A DNA stretch of 64,000 nt from Primula veris (GCA_963682055.1 OY821750.1:26606402-26670401), one strand, 5' to 3'; positions 25,046-38,660 are shown, counted from the first letter of the stretch. The notes: generated from the sequence alone by a model not told the origin. Translations and numbers: made by a program.

Positions 25046-28000
25046 ATGGCTTCCTCATTTATCATCTCACTTATCCTCCTATCTCTCCTCTCCTCCTCCC
25101 TTTGCCTCTCTCCCCACTCTCTAACCTCCCTATGCAAGTCGACACCATACCCGGAATTATGCTTCGCCTCACTAAAACCCTCCATCAACATCGGTATCGG
25201 CATCAATATCTCTCCGAATATCATTACATACCTTCTCCAATCCCTCCAATTTGCCTTGTCCGAAGCTCGTAATCTCTCAAGTCTCCTTTCTAATGTAGGC
25301 CCGGGGAATATGGTTGAGACCCAGAAAGGCGCAGTGCAAGACTGTAGGGAGCTCCACGAAATAACCCTTCTGTCCCTAGAGAGATCGGCCATGCGAATGG
25401 GCTCCACCGACGCTAAGAAGTATTTGTCTGATGTCAGGACATTACTGAGTGCGGCAATGACAAACAAGGTCACGTGCTCAGAGGGTCTGGAGTCTGTATC
25501 AGGCCCTCTGAAGCCTGCGATCTTAGAGTCCGTGACTATTACTTACAAGCATGTTAGCAATTGTCTATCTTTTTTGGCTCAGTCTAGGCCATCTAGTGTC
25601 CCAATCAAGAAAAAGAAAGTGATGGGTAAGGTTTAGATTTCTTTGATACTGGTTATCTGATTCATTATTTGTGTTTTTGGGTGGCTCCTATGATCACTTG
25701 TCAGTGCCTTTATTATTTACCTGACCCTTAGTTGTCCTAAAAATAAATTTCAAAAGAAAAAAAAAGAAGAAGAATAGGATCGAGAATGTGCGTATCGATA
25801 TCCATCGAGATTGTGTCTAGTACTATTGCTGATCTGGAAAGCGACAAAGCATTGGCACGTCAAACGTACCATTTGTACAATAGTGGCAATTGTCCGACAA
25901 CTAAGAACTTATATTATCAAATAATGTTTATTTCAATTTTCATGCATGGACATTAGATTTGTAAATGCATGAACAGATTTGAAACATTCCTATGAAGTGG
26001 AATTGCTTCTCATTAACTGCCATGGAGGTGTGAAATCCGTAATTGCTGATAAAAGAGAACTTAGTATCATATTTTTTAAAATATCATTTTTATTGCGACA
26101 AATAATGGTCGACTCTGAGTTATCGAGGGTATATGAAAATCATAGATGCCCCGTTTCCTTAGGTTCACTTTTACCAAACCCTTTTTACAAAAATATAGTG
26201 CTTTTTGATGGACTACTGGAATGTAAAAGAACGTACTACCCAGAACAGGATTGACATCAGAGGTGCGGGCTGGGGAAATTCAAGAAGTTAAATGCGCTCT
26301 CCGATAGTATGGAAAGTTATTGCGTGACAACATCAATGTAATAACTGAACTCCTTTTTTTTAACAGGAGTAAAAGATCGGGGTAAGCTAATGGGATTTCC
26401 TGATTGGCTGTCATCGAATCATCGTAGAATATCGGGTGATGACAATGACGATGGTGAACAAACTGACGAAATTGTGGTCTCTAAAGATGGTAGTGGTCAG
26501 TTTACTACAATTAGTGACGCGATTAATTTTGCTCCGAATAACAGTGATGATAGAGTGATTATATATGTGAAAAGTGGGGTTTATGAGGAGAATGTAGAGA
26601 TACAGAGTTACAAGACTAACATTGTACTGTTAGGGGACGGAACTGATGTTACCGTGATCACAGGGTACCGAAGTGTTGTCGATGGTTGGACCACCTTCAG
26701 ATCTGCCACCGTTGGTAAGTAGTTAAGTTAGTTTATGTTTTCCCGACCCTTTTCATTAATTTTGTGAAAATAGAATAAATTAACTTTGCCTATAATGTAG
26801 TTTGATATTTGATAAAGTTTGTTTTAGGATATAACCCCCTTCAAGTTTCATGAATAAATGTTGGGGAAGTTTTCAACAACAAATTATAAATTATTTAAAA
26901 AAAAGCTTTCTGTTTTCATTATTGGAAAATAAAGAGTGAAAAAGTTATTCTACTAAGAGTATTCATAATATTTTTGTTAACTTTTTATTGTTAATTAGGG
27001 ACACATCGTCATTTAAAAAGTTATTAAATGACACATATATAGATTAAGTTAAACACACACATTAATTTTAACTTTAACAATATATTTATTTTAAATAAAA
27101 ATTAATTATTCAAAATATAATATCATAGGTAGGTGCTCGGAGAAAATAAATAACAGTATGTCGGAGATAGAAAAAATATGCGTGAAAAATAGTAGTTAAT
27201 TGTGGGTATGGAGTACTTTTTTGACATGTCATCAAATAATAACAATTAAAAAAATTGTTATCTTTAACAATATTTTTAACATCTATAAAGTTAACACACA
27301 CTTTAACACAACTAATGTTGAGACAAAATTGTATTGTTAGCTAACATTTTTAGTTAAAAATAAAGATAACAATATTATTGTACATGCTCTAAGAGCTGAT
27401 ACCTAAATATAAACAAAAGTGATATTTAGTGAGTTATGCATGGAAGACAAATGAATAAATGTTGGTAAAAATGGATGTTGTATTATTGTTTTTTATCATA
27501 AGCCGGAAAAGAATTTGAATCTTATTATTCGTCTATTTCTAACACCGCACATGATCGAAGTACTAGCACTATAAAATAATATTTGATTTAATGAGAGTCA
27601 AAAGCTGTTACAAGTCTGTCGCTAATTTAAAAAGTTGTCACAAATCTGTCGCAAATTAACTAAACTGTCACAAAGCCGTCACAAAAACCGTAGTTAATAA
27701 GCTCATAACAAAAAATACTGTAACTAATCCCGTCGTTATTTGTGTATTTTTTTTTTTATAGTGTAGTCATTATCGATAAATTCCAAACCTGCCGATATAT
27801 AATAGCATTCTCAACTATGGGTATAAAATTGTTTAGGATGTGACACTGGTCAATGGTGATCATCATATAAGTTCAAAACCCTGCCCATAAAAAGATCGAC
27901 AATTATGCATATTATCTAGATTTATAAATTTAACGCCATGTACACAACTAAGTAACAAATTTACTTTGTTTGTCGTGAAAATATAATAATGTTTATGGTC

Positions 28001-29358
28001 TGCAGCTACTAGCTAGGAAATATAGTGGCTATTGGTATGTTACTTGGCTTAAACGTATTTCTTCCTCTTTCAGGCTAAAAATAAAACAAAAAAAGCTAAC
28101 CCCAGTTTCTTAAACTCGTCAATCAAACACGTACAAATAAACTGAACTACAAGTTGCAAGTAACCAAGCCCATATTTTTGAGAAAATTGCTCCAAGTGAG
28201 AAAATTGCTTCGAGTAAATACTTTATTTTTCATAAAGTTAAGTGAGGTCCAATCTTAATAAAATAAAATTTCAAGTGAAAATGAGTGTAATTTGGCTATA
28301 TTCCAAACTTGAGGGGCCACTCTCTGGTGAAACCTCAACGTCGTGTCTCTTTTCCCATGCTTAAAGTCATCACTGGGAAAAAAAAAAATACTGGTAGTAC
28401 TGCAATAAACAACATTCATTATCTAAACCTATTGTCTTTTCCTGTAAATATTTTAGCAATTATTACAATTGGTCATTTTCCTGTTATTCTATACCTAATT
28501 TAATATTGCTTAGCTGTATCTGGCACCGGTTTCTTGGCCCGTGACATAACATTCGAGAACACCGCGGGTCCTGCAAAGCACCAAGCAGTGGCGCTCCGTA
28601 TTAATGCAGACTTTGCTGCGGTGTATCGTTGCACCATCGACGGCTACCAAGATACCCTGTACGCTCACTCCTTTCGCCAATTCTATCGTGAATGTGATAT
28701 ATATGGAACAATAGACTACATATTTGGAAATGCTGGCGCTGTCTTCCAAGGATGCAACATAATTACTAAAATGCCAATGCTCGGCCAGGGCACTGTTATA
28801 ACAGCACAGTCACGTGATAGCCCCGATCAGGCAACGGGGTTCTCAATACAAAACTGCAGCATCATTACTACTGATGATTTCGGAAATAGCACAACAAATG
28901 GCAGTGTTGATAGAGTTAAGAGCTATAAGAGTAGGCTTAGTAAAGCCTACGCTAATAGAAACACAACCAGTGGCAGTGTCAGTAAAGTTAAGAGCTATAT
29001 AGGGAGGGCCTACTCGGTAAATAACACGACAGGTGGCAACAATTATAAAGTTAAGAGCTATTTGGGTAGGCCTTGGAGGGCCTACTCTCGGACAGCATAT
29101 ATCGAGTCGTACATTGATGATTTTATTGACCCGTTAGGGTGGGATAAGTGGTCTTCTAATGATAATAGTAGTTTAAAGACATTGTATTATGGCGAATATA
29201 ATAACTATGGACCCGCTTCAGGGACCGAGGGTCGCGTTACTTGGCCTGGATACCATAAAATGGGTTACGATGATGCTTATAGTTTTACAGTATCAGAATT
29301 GATAAATGGGGAAGAATGGTTGGATTCGACTTCATTCCCTTACGACGATGGGGTTTGA
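25046..29358 (+). CDS. Pectin methylesterase with N-terminal inhibitor domain (type I PME), 3 exons
   Basis: Removes methyl esters from homogalacturonan in the cell wall. Exons 25046-25625, 26367-26714 and 28514-29358 join in frame to about 590 residues. Residues 1-20 (MASSFIISLILLSLLSSSLC) form a signal peptide. A PMEI pro-domain follows with the expected cysteines (CKSTPYPELC, QDC, TCSEG). The processing site is likely near NHRRIS in exon 2. The catalytic domain has VVSKDGSGQFTTISDAI, GVYEENVEI, GYRSVVDGWTTFRSAT, GFLARDITFENTAGPAKHQ, GYQDTLYAHSFRQFY (catalytic Gln and Asp), GTIDYIFGNA (second Asp), GRPWRAYSRT (catalytic Arg) and YGEYNNYGP. All active-site residues are present. Odd: about 28905-29090 holds three in-frame variants of a VKSYxxR segment, so two extra copies precede the normal one. 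Intron 2 (1,799 bases) is at the usual PME position; intron 1 is additional. Confidence 0.9.
26953..27395. mobile_element. MITE in PME intron 2
   Basis: The left end CTAAGAGTATTCATAATATT mirrors the reverse complement of the right end, CTTAGAGCATGTACAATAAT, with further imperfect pairing inside (GTTAAC/GTTATC). AT-rich and non-coding. Confidence 0.5.
27567..27763. mobile_element. CACTA-type MITE in PME intron 2
   Basis: Starts CACTATAAAA and ends TTTTTTATAGTG, flanked on both sides by TAG (27564-27566 and 27764-27766). The 5'-CACTA terminus with 3-base duplication defines the CACTA (En/Spm) superfamily. About 197 bases, non-coding. Contains repeated GTCACAAA/CTGTCGC subterminal motifs. Confidence 0.8.
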
Positions 29359-32300
29359 TTAGTTCATCTTGATAGTTTCTGAAGTTTATTTATTTTATCC
29401 AAAATGACTAATTAGGTTGGTGATCAACTAGGGGAAGATGATCTGCATGATTGTATAAATTTTACTTTTCTTTATCTTCATGTGTTCAAATCTTGATTCC
29501 GCCGCGGTCTGACCACCCACACCAATTCATTTCAAACTTTACCTAAACTAACACACTTTTACACTTTTAAGGTGACAATTTAATTTTACACCATTTTCAA
29601 TTTCCCTATTTTTACATCTCTATCATAGCTTGCTATATAATTTATTATATCCAAGCTTTTCTCCCTCCTTTTTTGTTTCTAATGAAAATGAATTTATATA
29701 TCTTATCAAAAAATGATTTTTGCTAGGATAGTCATATGTTACCATGTTCGACAGAAATCTTGCATTGATTTTTCAAATTAAATTCTGTTTTATTTAGGCA
29801 TTGAAAATTTATTTACGTATCACTTCATGGTTTAATAAGTTTTAGACAAATAGTTGTACAATTTTTTGTGTTGAACCTAAAATAAATGATACTGTTTCGT
29901 ATATTAGTTATATCTCTCGTATTAGTTTAAAACATACTTGTTTGATGTTTCGTAATAGAACACTGATATTCAATAATGCTCATTCATTGTCTAAAATAAC
30001 TTAAAAATAACTTTAAAAATGGAAGTTACCCAAAAAAAACTTTAACAATTGAATAACGTATGTATCATGTATATCCAGACCAAAAGAAAAAGAATGAACT
30101 ATATCAACTTCAAAGTTGAATTAATAAAACATAAAAGTAACTAATTGCAGAACAGCGAAAGGAAGAAATTGGAGAGAGGGGAGGCAAAGAGGGAATTTTT
30201 TAATTGTTTTTTTTATTGTTGCATAGAAGTTCATAATAAACTTGGTCTCTGTATATATGAGGGTTTGAGAAGAAAACTAGTTTAAGGAGAGTTAAGAGTG
30301 TTAGGTACTACTTCCGATATTTTAGTAACATATTATTTGTCATCGTATTGAAAAATATAGTTTTTTAAATTCATAATAAACTCTCAATATAAATACATTT
30401 ATTGTGTAGCTATTAAGTTCAAGTTGTCCATTCAGTTAAAAATTAAAAGTAAGACTCATTATCAAGTAAAGAAACATCAAAAAAGAAAAGATACTTTGAA
30501 GATATCTTAAAAACAATTAAATTAAAAATCTGTACAATTTCGAATTAAATAAGATCCGATTTGTTAGAAGACAAAGACTAATTAACTAGAAGATATATAT
30601 TTGGAGATCTCCAAGTCGGGTAAGCAAATAAGATAAAGGAAATATTTTCCTTAATGATCAATTTAAAATCTTTTGTAAATGCTATATATAAAGTATATTA
30701 GCCTTTAATTTTCCGTGTGTTGAATACAACGTATATATATTAATATTATAGATCAACAATACCCGTTGTACATGAGAGAGAAACAAACTTAGAGATGGTA
30801 ATATATGCATATACGTGATGGAGTCATGTTATTGTAAGTCTCGAGTCTTATCATTGTTCTTTTCAATATCAATAAATACCAAGTGAGAGCTCCGGAGATG
30901 TAGACAATGTGATCATGTCGAACTCCGTTTAAAAACATCTCGTGTTCAATGTTTTTTTATTAATTCATTATATTCGTCAGTTACAACTGTGGCTACAACT
31001 GTAGTTACAACTAAAAACGCGTAACTGCACTCGAAACTTCGGGCAAATATTTTTTCATAGAGCATGCGCACAAGTTACCTTACATTTTTCCTCATATTTA
31101 ACTTAATCAGCATCACTTTTATATTTTTAGGGTAACAGTTTAACTTTATACATTTTTCAGCTTTCTATCAAATTTATTATTATAACTAAATATTACTATA
31201 TTTTAATATATTTTTATCAATTTTTTTCAACCCAAATTAATTTACTAGAACAATTCCATTAAATAACTTACAATTTTTCTCATATTTAAAGTAAAAAATA
31301 TATTTTTACAGCTTATAAGTAAACGTTTTGGTTTATACAAATTATCAAAAATTTTATCAATTTCTCTATTAAAATTATACAACTCATTTTTTTTGTTATT
31401 TATTAATTTATATGTGAAAATTACAAATAAATGAGAGAAAATAAAAGAAAAGTAAGAGAGAGAAATTATTATTTTAATTATAAGAGAACATTTTGATCAC
31501 TTGTATTTGAGGTATATTTGAGTTCATCTAAATTTAGGGTAATGGATAGAAAAACTGATGCGTGTATAATTTTAGAACAATCTCTTCATATTTAAGATAA
31601 ATGAGTCATATAAGTGTACGTATACACTTACTCTTAGAGGTTAACTGATGCACACTTTTTTATTTTATTTTATAAAAGTTACATAAAATAAAGAAACAAT
31701 GTCTTTTACAGACATTGATGCCGTTGCTTTCATTAATAATGGTCGAATACCCTATCTAGTAAGTCAAATAATGGACATGATCATAAAATGACAAGTGGTT
31801 TTGAATTTAGTGAGATATACAAGGGGCTCGTGATCACTCTAATTTATAACTTTGGTTGCAGTAATGTTTGATCCTTGTTTTTCTGTCTTTTATTTCAAGA
31901 CTTCATTTTCAAGGATCAAATGTCAACTAATTACTTCATTACTTATTTTGTTTTTAATTACCTTCTAGTCACGAGATCATGGTTAAAACTAATTAATATT
32001 TCTTTGAGGGTGTGAATAACAATTAGCTAGAAAGCATTAACATAGATGGTACATGAAAGAAAATAGAAGAATAGTTTACTTTTAATTCACAAACTTTAGA
32101 TAATTTCTTAAAAAAGATATCAAATGTAATAGATTGTTTAAAAGTTAAGCATACTATAATCGACAAAAAGAAAACACAAAGTTCATACATAAAATCTATT
32201 CAAGTAAGCAGACGCAAGCAAACAAACCATATATCTAATACTTGATGCGCTAATATCATGATAGGTCTAACCGTGAGCGCTAATATCATGATAAGTTTAA

Positions 32301-34321
32301 CCAGGGCCAGTTTGATGCCTTTTTACATCTAAGACGTATAATTTTTTATGCGCTTTTTTTAATTTTATCTGAAAAAATTTATACTGTGATATTAAAAAAA
32401 TTCCCAAAAAAAATACAAATTTTGAACTATTTTGAACTAAAAACAAAGTATTGTCTTTTAAATTATATAAAATAGACCATCAAATAATGTAGTTATTTCA
32501 TGTATTATATCACGGTGTAAAAACGACATCTTTCTGCAAACAAATAATACTTTTTAAAAAAAAACGCGCATATTCAGTGACCGACACCTAAGTTAACAAC
32601 CTTACTTGCCTTATGCCCAAATCGACCCTGATCCTAACTTGTAATCCGCACGCCAAAAATACACCGAATTCAAAAGAAAACAAAAATTGATCAAAGAAGT
32701 CGTTGGGGGCATTTTCATACAATGTTGAGAATGCCAACTTAGCCAATGGTTATGTGTTTAGTGCTCTTCTATTATGATTGCTTATTTTCAACCTCATGGG
32801 CTAACACATTCAAATCCCGGATTAGGCTAACAAAAGGAAGATGCCATTAAGTTTTGAGGTTTAAAAGTTTAACGTGATAACAATTGTTGCCCTACATCAA
32901 TAAAAGTATATATTGGGGCACTATATCAATAAAAGTATTTGCTCCTTGAAAATAAAATAAAATTAACACCAGTTGGATGGCGTATTTGAGGAAAAGGTCG
33001 AGATCATGTAGGATCTGCAAAAAAACTAGAGATTTAGAGATCAAAAATAAAAGATCAGCCCCAAATTGGTTCCTAAATTAAAATTTAAGACAAGCCCCAA
33101 ACTGGTCTCTAACTAATATATTTTAGGTACCAAAATTAATAGACAAGAAGATTCCTGGCAATTGTAAAAAAATAATATAGATGTGAAATGTTATATATGA
33201 TGATGATACAGTTATATTGTTTTTAAATTCTTTGAAAAGCACCTTAATTACCACTACTATGTTCTATAAAAAAGAATGAATAATGAAATTTCTAAGTTTC
33301 GAATTTCTGTTGTGGATAACGAATATGAGAAAATAGACATATATATATAACAGTCTTAGGGGACGAATGAGAATTTTGTTTAGTAACTACTGATGATTTA
33401 TTTATCAAAATCTGGATTTACATTTTACAATATATGAATCATACTGATCATGAGGTGATATTTTATTTCTCTAACGGTAGCTAGTTTTTTTTACTAAGAC
33501 TGCTAATTAAACATTTGGAGAAACAATGACTTAGAAATCTGATAACGACTACAAGTAAAAATTGATCCTCTTTTATATGAATTGTGTAGTCATTGTGACA
33601 TTGCAAGATATTTCTTAACGAGATTAATTGCTTCACAAACATTACAATTGAATGAATCACGCGTTATTGTATGAAAGTTTTTGTAGTATATTTTCTAGAT
33701 ACGGTTAGGAAAATTAGTATTGTACCAGAAATGACTCATGTATCGTCTTTTCAATAGGGCTACCGTGCAACTCAAGATATTAACGAAAAAACATATGAAA
33801 GTGTGATCGAGTGAATCTGCTACATACGAGTGTTATCATATATTTGGTATTTAATTGGGTGTCCCCGTTGTCATTCCAAGTCCGTTTAAAAAAAACCGTA
33901 TAACAATCTCAGGGATTGCTAGCTAGGTAGTGAAAATAATTAATTGGTATCGATTACTTTTGTTTTTTCATAGTCAAAGAATTACTAAAAATCATATTTT
34001 GTATTTAATGTGACAAGTAATATGACAACTAGATAATGCTAAAATGCATAACAGACTAGCGGTATTAGTTTCTTACATAAAAGGGCTTAAATTACGAAGT
34101 GTAAGAAATGATAAGTGATACTTGTCACATGAGAAAACAATAGACCTAAATATTTAATTTTCATTAATAAATATTCACTTCTCCGCACTTTATATAACCA
34201 TACAACCACTCACTTTCATACCGACACTCTCTAAATCATCTCACTAAATCACAACTTCTCTTTCACTCTCACTTTTCTAAATAAGCCACATTGACCCTAA
34301 CCTTGAATTTTAGGGAGAAAA
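29359..34321. other. AT-rich intergenic DNA
   Basis: No coding region, RNA gene or complete element could be supported. Short related blocks (CTCATATTTAA with TTTAGGGTAA) recur near 29560-29600, 31080-31290 and 31540-31610, suggesting worn MITEs. GTCTTTTACAGACATTGATG near 31700 resembles a short inverted terminus. Confidence 0.5.
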
Positions 34322-35656
34322 TGTTGGGTTTGGTGTACGTAAAAGCAATAATTTAAACTGCAAGGACTAAAATGAAATAAACAATTTTATTTCTATAATG
34401 GAATGTGACTCTATTACAAATTCCGACACTTGCAGAAAGTAAATGCAATTAATTAAAATTTCAGACAGAATAATATAAGTTATTAAACTGCTGGACTGGT
34501 TTGTAATTAAACGAAACTGTCAGACAGAATAGTATAATTACTAAACTGCTGGACTGTTTGTTAATTAAAAGAAACTGCCAGACAGAATAGTATAATTGCT
34601 AAACTGCTGGACTGTTTCTGTAATTAAATAAAATTACAGGACTGGAAAGTAAATTACAGAACAGAATAGAAAAGGACTGAAATGAAATTACAGAACAGGA
34701 AAATAAATTACAGAATTGAAATGTACAGAATATGAAATTGCAGAAATGTAAAGACGTAATAAAAATGTAGAAAAAATAAATAGACGAGGCGACTGTTTAA
34801 CAGTCTGCCCTTAACCGATATTCGCCTAACCACCTTTGAGGTTTCTGGTTATGTTTGGCGCTTCGATCCCAAGGTACAACGTCTCAGATGACTCGCCGGA
34901 AACTGGCGACGAGTCAAGGTCGAGCTGTTGATGGGTGGCTCTCTCTAACTAAAATGTAATGCTTCTGTTTTGAGAGATGATATATGCTCTTGTGTTTTAT
35001 TTCAGAATGTTGTCTTTGACCTGTGGGGGGTCTGGCTATTTATAGGCTGGCTGAGTATCTCAGCCATTAAAGTCACTTTACTACTGTCAGTTTTTCGAAA
35101 TTCAAAACTGCAGTATTAACTTTGCAATGAATTCATATTTATTGCAACAGTTACCGCTTTGCTGGAAATTTTCCCGAGCAGGAAATTTTCCCGAGCTGGA
35201 AATTTTGTAAGAGCAGAACACTTGGCCGAGCAGGACACTTTGGCCGAGCAGGACACTTGGCCGAGCTGGAGCACTTCCTTCCGAGGAGGAGCTCTTTTCC
35301 CGAGGAGGAGCTCTTTTCCCGAGGATGAGCTCTTTTCCCCCGAGGAGGAGCTCTTTTCCCGAGGAGAAGCTCTTTCCTTTTCAATGTGGGACAATTCCCA
35401 ATGACTTATCCTCATTAAACCCATTTTCCAGCATTAAGAGTTTTCCTCTTTCTCAACTCCATTCTTTGACGCCAATTTCCATTCACTCCCATTCTCCGAA
35501 TAGGTCATGCGACATACCGTTACGAACCTTGTTATACCATCTACTCAACCGTCTTGAGTATGGTGCCAAAAGGCAACGGCTGTCACTTGGAATCTTGACT
35601 CAAAGATGGTCTCGTGACCATTCGGAAACTAGCATGTTAAACATGGTTTTTCAACA
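34322..35656. mobile_element. Solo LTR (1,335 bp) of the copia family at 37453-45106
   Basis: Begins TGTTGG and ends TCAACA, flanked by GAAAA on both sides (34317-34321 and 35657-35661), so one complete LTR remains after unequal recombination between the two LTRs of an inserted element. Sequence parallels the LTRs at 37453-38660 and 43819-45106, including three imperfect GACAGAATA-GTATAATTACTAA units. Confidence 0.9.
35159..35372. repeat. Variable tandem repeat inside solo LTR
   Basis: Repeated units of 17-20 bases. The first part uses GGCCGAGCAGGACACTT-like units; the second uses GAGGAGCTCTTTTCCC units not seen in the other two LTRs. The open frames across it on both strands are a by-product of the repeat period. 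Confidence 0.85.
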
Positions 35657-35661
35657 GAAAA

Positions 35662-36577
35662 CAATTCTTTGATGCAGAAGGCCCATTTAATTGTAACATG
35701 TAAGCTTAATGCATGTATTTTTCTAAACTAATCCATAGAAATTATAGTAATATTTATTTAAATATAATTGCATGAATATCAATAGTTTACTACAAATTAT
35801 TCAATTTCTACATTTTCCTTAACCAAGGAAGAACTTGAATAATATTATAATGAAGCTAAAAAGATAATTGTGTTTTAAGCTCTACTTCTTTAACTAATAC
35901 AAATGGTTGTTAAATGTATGCTCGCTAAAACATAAAATTTGGTTCTATAATTGCTACTATGTTATCCAGAATTCGAATAACGTCGTCCTTACAGTACATA
36001 ACATTTTCCCCTAAAAATCAAATATATTAAAGTTATTTGGCATTTATATTTTCTAAAGCGGCGAAAGCAAACATCGCTTTCTGAGGAACAAAACTTCAGA
36101 TGAGATCACTAGCTGAGATGATGGACTGGACCCTTAAAGGATCCAAGAAAGACTCTATAAGGTTGGTTTTGAGCGGATCGGAGTTGCATCACGTGTGTTT
36201 TTGTCATGGTTAAAAAACAGCAAGCGTATATGTAAAATTTTGAGGTTGGCAAAGGACCATCTAATGATGAAAAAGATTGTATAAAAAAAGACCAAAGCAA
36301 AACCTAGGTTATAAAAATCAATCTAAATAGCATTATGGTATGCATTTTTTTTTATTTTTTTTTATCAACATCAATATGTTCATTATTATTATAAATAATG
36401 TGCGCAAGTAATACAAGAATCATTGCATTTGAAACAGGCTACAAGGGCTAAGGAAAATCACATATTATATAACATACAATGTCTTGTATATCTAAAAGAC
36501 TATCTAAATCATTGCACAACAGACAGGCTAAAACGTAATCCAACAAGCCGTAAATACAAAATATATTTTGACTTATG
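35662..36577. other. Non-coding spacer
   Basis: Nothing recognisable beyond short open frames unlike known proteins. Confidence 0.5.
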
Positions 36578-36684
36578 GTATGTATGTTTTCAGTATATGT
36601 ATGATACATTGATATCATTAGCTAAAAGTGGAGTTTGAGCTAATGATATCAAGGTATCTTACATATACTGAAAATCCAACATAC
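36578..36684. repeat. Near-perfect 46-base inverted repeat (hairpin)
   Basis: Arms 36578-36623 and 36638-36684 are complementary except for two single mismatches in the inner 38 positions and a small irregularity near the base. The loop is 14 bases (36624-36637). The size and scattered mismatches fit a young microRNA-type precursor or a tiny palindromic MITE. No target was identified and no promoter is visible. Confidence 0.6.
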
Positions 36685-36995
36685 GATTTTATTTATATGT
36701 TTTCAGAAAATCATATGTTTTTATTAAACTAAAAGCGGAGTTTTCTCACTCGGGTGTACATTCTTTTAAGAGGTTATACTTTATAAGTAAAAACAAATAA
36801 AATAAACAAAAATTACCTTTAAAAAAGTCTTCTACAGTTCTTTAGCAAAGTGTTTAGGATTCATCTTAGATTTAAAAATTCATTTACAACCATATGAGTC
36901 ATAAGCAGTTCATTGAACAAGTCGTATTTAAATTTATACACTTACCCACTAAAAGATCTTTTAGTAAGTAAGGAGACAAACACATTTACACACAT

Positions 36996-37057
36996 GTTAT
37001 GATCTATCCACAAGTGATGTGGGATAATAACACATCCATTATGTGATAACTCAACAC
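36996..37057. repeat. Dispersed repeat GATCTATCCACAAGTG...CTCAACA, copy 1
   Basis: Shares GATCTATCCACAAGTG, GTGGGATAATAACACATCC and TATGTGATAACTCAACA with 50359-50431 in the same orientation. Probably part of a retroelement terminus; not coding. Confidence 0.6.
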
Positions 37058-37355
37058 GCCCCCTCTCTTGTGAGCTGTGCTAAATCCGAACGGGGTCAAC
37101 AAGTTTAATATAACGTCCATTCTGAGACGAGTAGGTGACCCAACATCATTTGAGACTAACCGGACTGTGATATCATATTGAATCTCATACATTTACTCAC
37201 TAAAAGGCCTTCTTATAGAGTATTGAACAAATGAATTGTTAATTCCATTGAAGGGTGTTGGCCCTTATATATAAAGTTACAAGAATATAATCTGCTAAAC
37301 AAGATAAAAATAATCAAAGGAATAGGAGGAAATAGCTCAAGAGAATATTCTGTTA

Positions 37356-37452
37356 TTAATGACAATCATTATCATTCCCCCGCAAGATGGAGTACCGGGA
37401 GGTGAGGCCAATCATGGATGTTAGGCGCCCAAACTGAGTACGCGGTAATGGT
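37356..37452 (-). pseudogene. 3' end of older copia RNase H coding region (split by nested insertion)
   Basis: Reads LPRTQFGRLTSMIGLTSRYSILRGN, the typical copia C-terminus after ADALTKPL. It continues exactly from the frame that ends at 45107 if the 7.65-kb element is removed, giving ...[20 protein letters not shown] purine run (GGGGGAATGATAATGAT on the minus strand) follows as polypurine tract. The older element's LTR then seems to begin with TGTCATTAATAACAG at about 37362. Confidence 0.85.
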
Positions 37453-38660
37453 TGTTGGTTTTCGTGTACGTAAAAGCAATAATTTAAAGTGCAAGGACTA
37501 AAAGAAATAAACAATTTTATTTCTATAATGTAATGTAACTCTATTACAAATTCCGACACTAGCAGAAAGTAAATGCAATTAATTAAAATTCCAGACAGAT
37601 TAATATAAATTATTAAACTGCTGGACTGGTTTGTAATTAAACGAAACTGTCAGACAGAATAGTATAAAACTAAACTGCTGAACTGTTTGTTAATTAAAAG
37701 AAACTTCAAGACAGAATAGTATAATTACTAAACTGCTGGACTGTTTCTGTAAATAAATTACAGGACTGGAAAATAAATTACAGAACAGTAAAGAAATTAC
37801 AGAAAAGAAAAAGGACTGAAATGAAATTACAGAACAGGAAAATAAATTACAGAATTGAAATGTACAAAATATAAAATTGCAGAAATGTAAAGACGGAATA
37901 AAAATGCAGGAAAAATAAATAGACGAGACAACTGTTTAACAGTCTGCCCTTAACCGATATTCGCCTAATCACCTTTGAGGTGTCTGGTTATGTTTGGCGC
38001 TTCGATCCCAAGGTACAACGTCTCGGATGACTCACCGGAAACTGGCGACGAGTCAAGGTCGAGCTGTTGGTGGGTGGCTCTCTCTAACTAAGATGTAATG
38101 CTTCTGTTTAGAGAGATGATATATGCTGCTGTGTTTGATTTTAGAATGTTGTGTTTTTGACCTGTGGAGGGTCTGCCTATTTATAGGCTGGCTGAGTATC
38201 TCACCCATTAAAGTCACTTTACTACTGTCAGTTTTCAAAATTGGAAACTGCAGTATTAACTTTGCAATGTATTCATATTAATTGCAATAATTACAACTTT
38301 GCTGGAAGCTTTTCCTGAACAGGCGCGTTTTCCAGAGCAGGAGAGCACTTTTCCCGAGCAGGAGAGCACTTTCCCCGAGCAGGAGTACTTTTCCCGAGCA
38401 GGAGCACTTTTCCCGAGCAGGAGCACTTTTCCAGCATTAAGAGTTTTCCTCTTTCTCAACCCCATTCTTTGACGCCAATTTCCATTCACTCCCATTCTCC
38501 AAATAGGTTATGCGACATACCGTTACGAACCTTGTCATACCATCTACTCAACCGTATTGAGTATGGTGCCAAAAGACAATGGCTGTCACTTGGAATCTTG
38601 ACTCAAAGATGGTCTCGTGACCAATCGGAAACTACCATGTTAAACATGATTTTCCCAACA
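37453..38660 (-). repeat. 3' LTR of the nested copia element (1,208 bp)
   Basis: Starts TGTTGG and ends CCCAACA on the plus strand. About 80 bases shorter than its partner, mainly because its tandem array at 38305-38432 has fewer units. Confidence 0.9.
38305..38432. repeat. Tandem repeat in 3' LTR (CCCGAGCAGGAGCACTTTT units)
   Basis: About six units of 19-21 bases, differing by an extra AG and point changes. Confidence 0.9.

Noticed and set aside
28510..28749. 79-codon antisense frame
   Set aside because: Shadow of PME exon 3.
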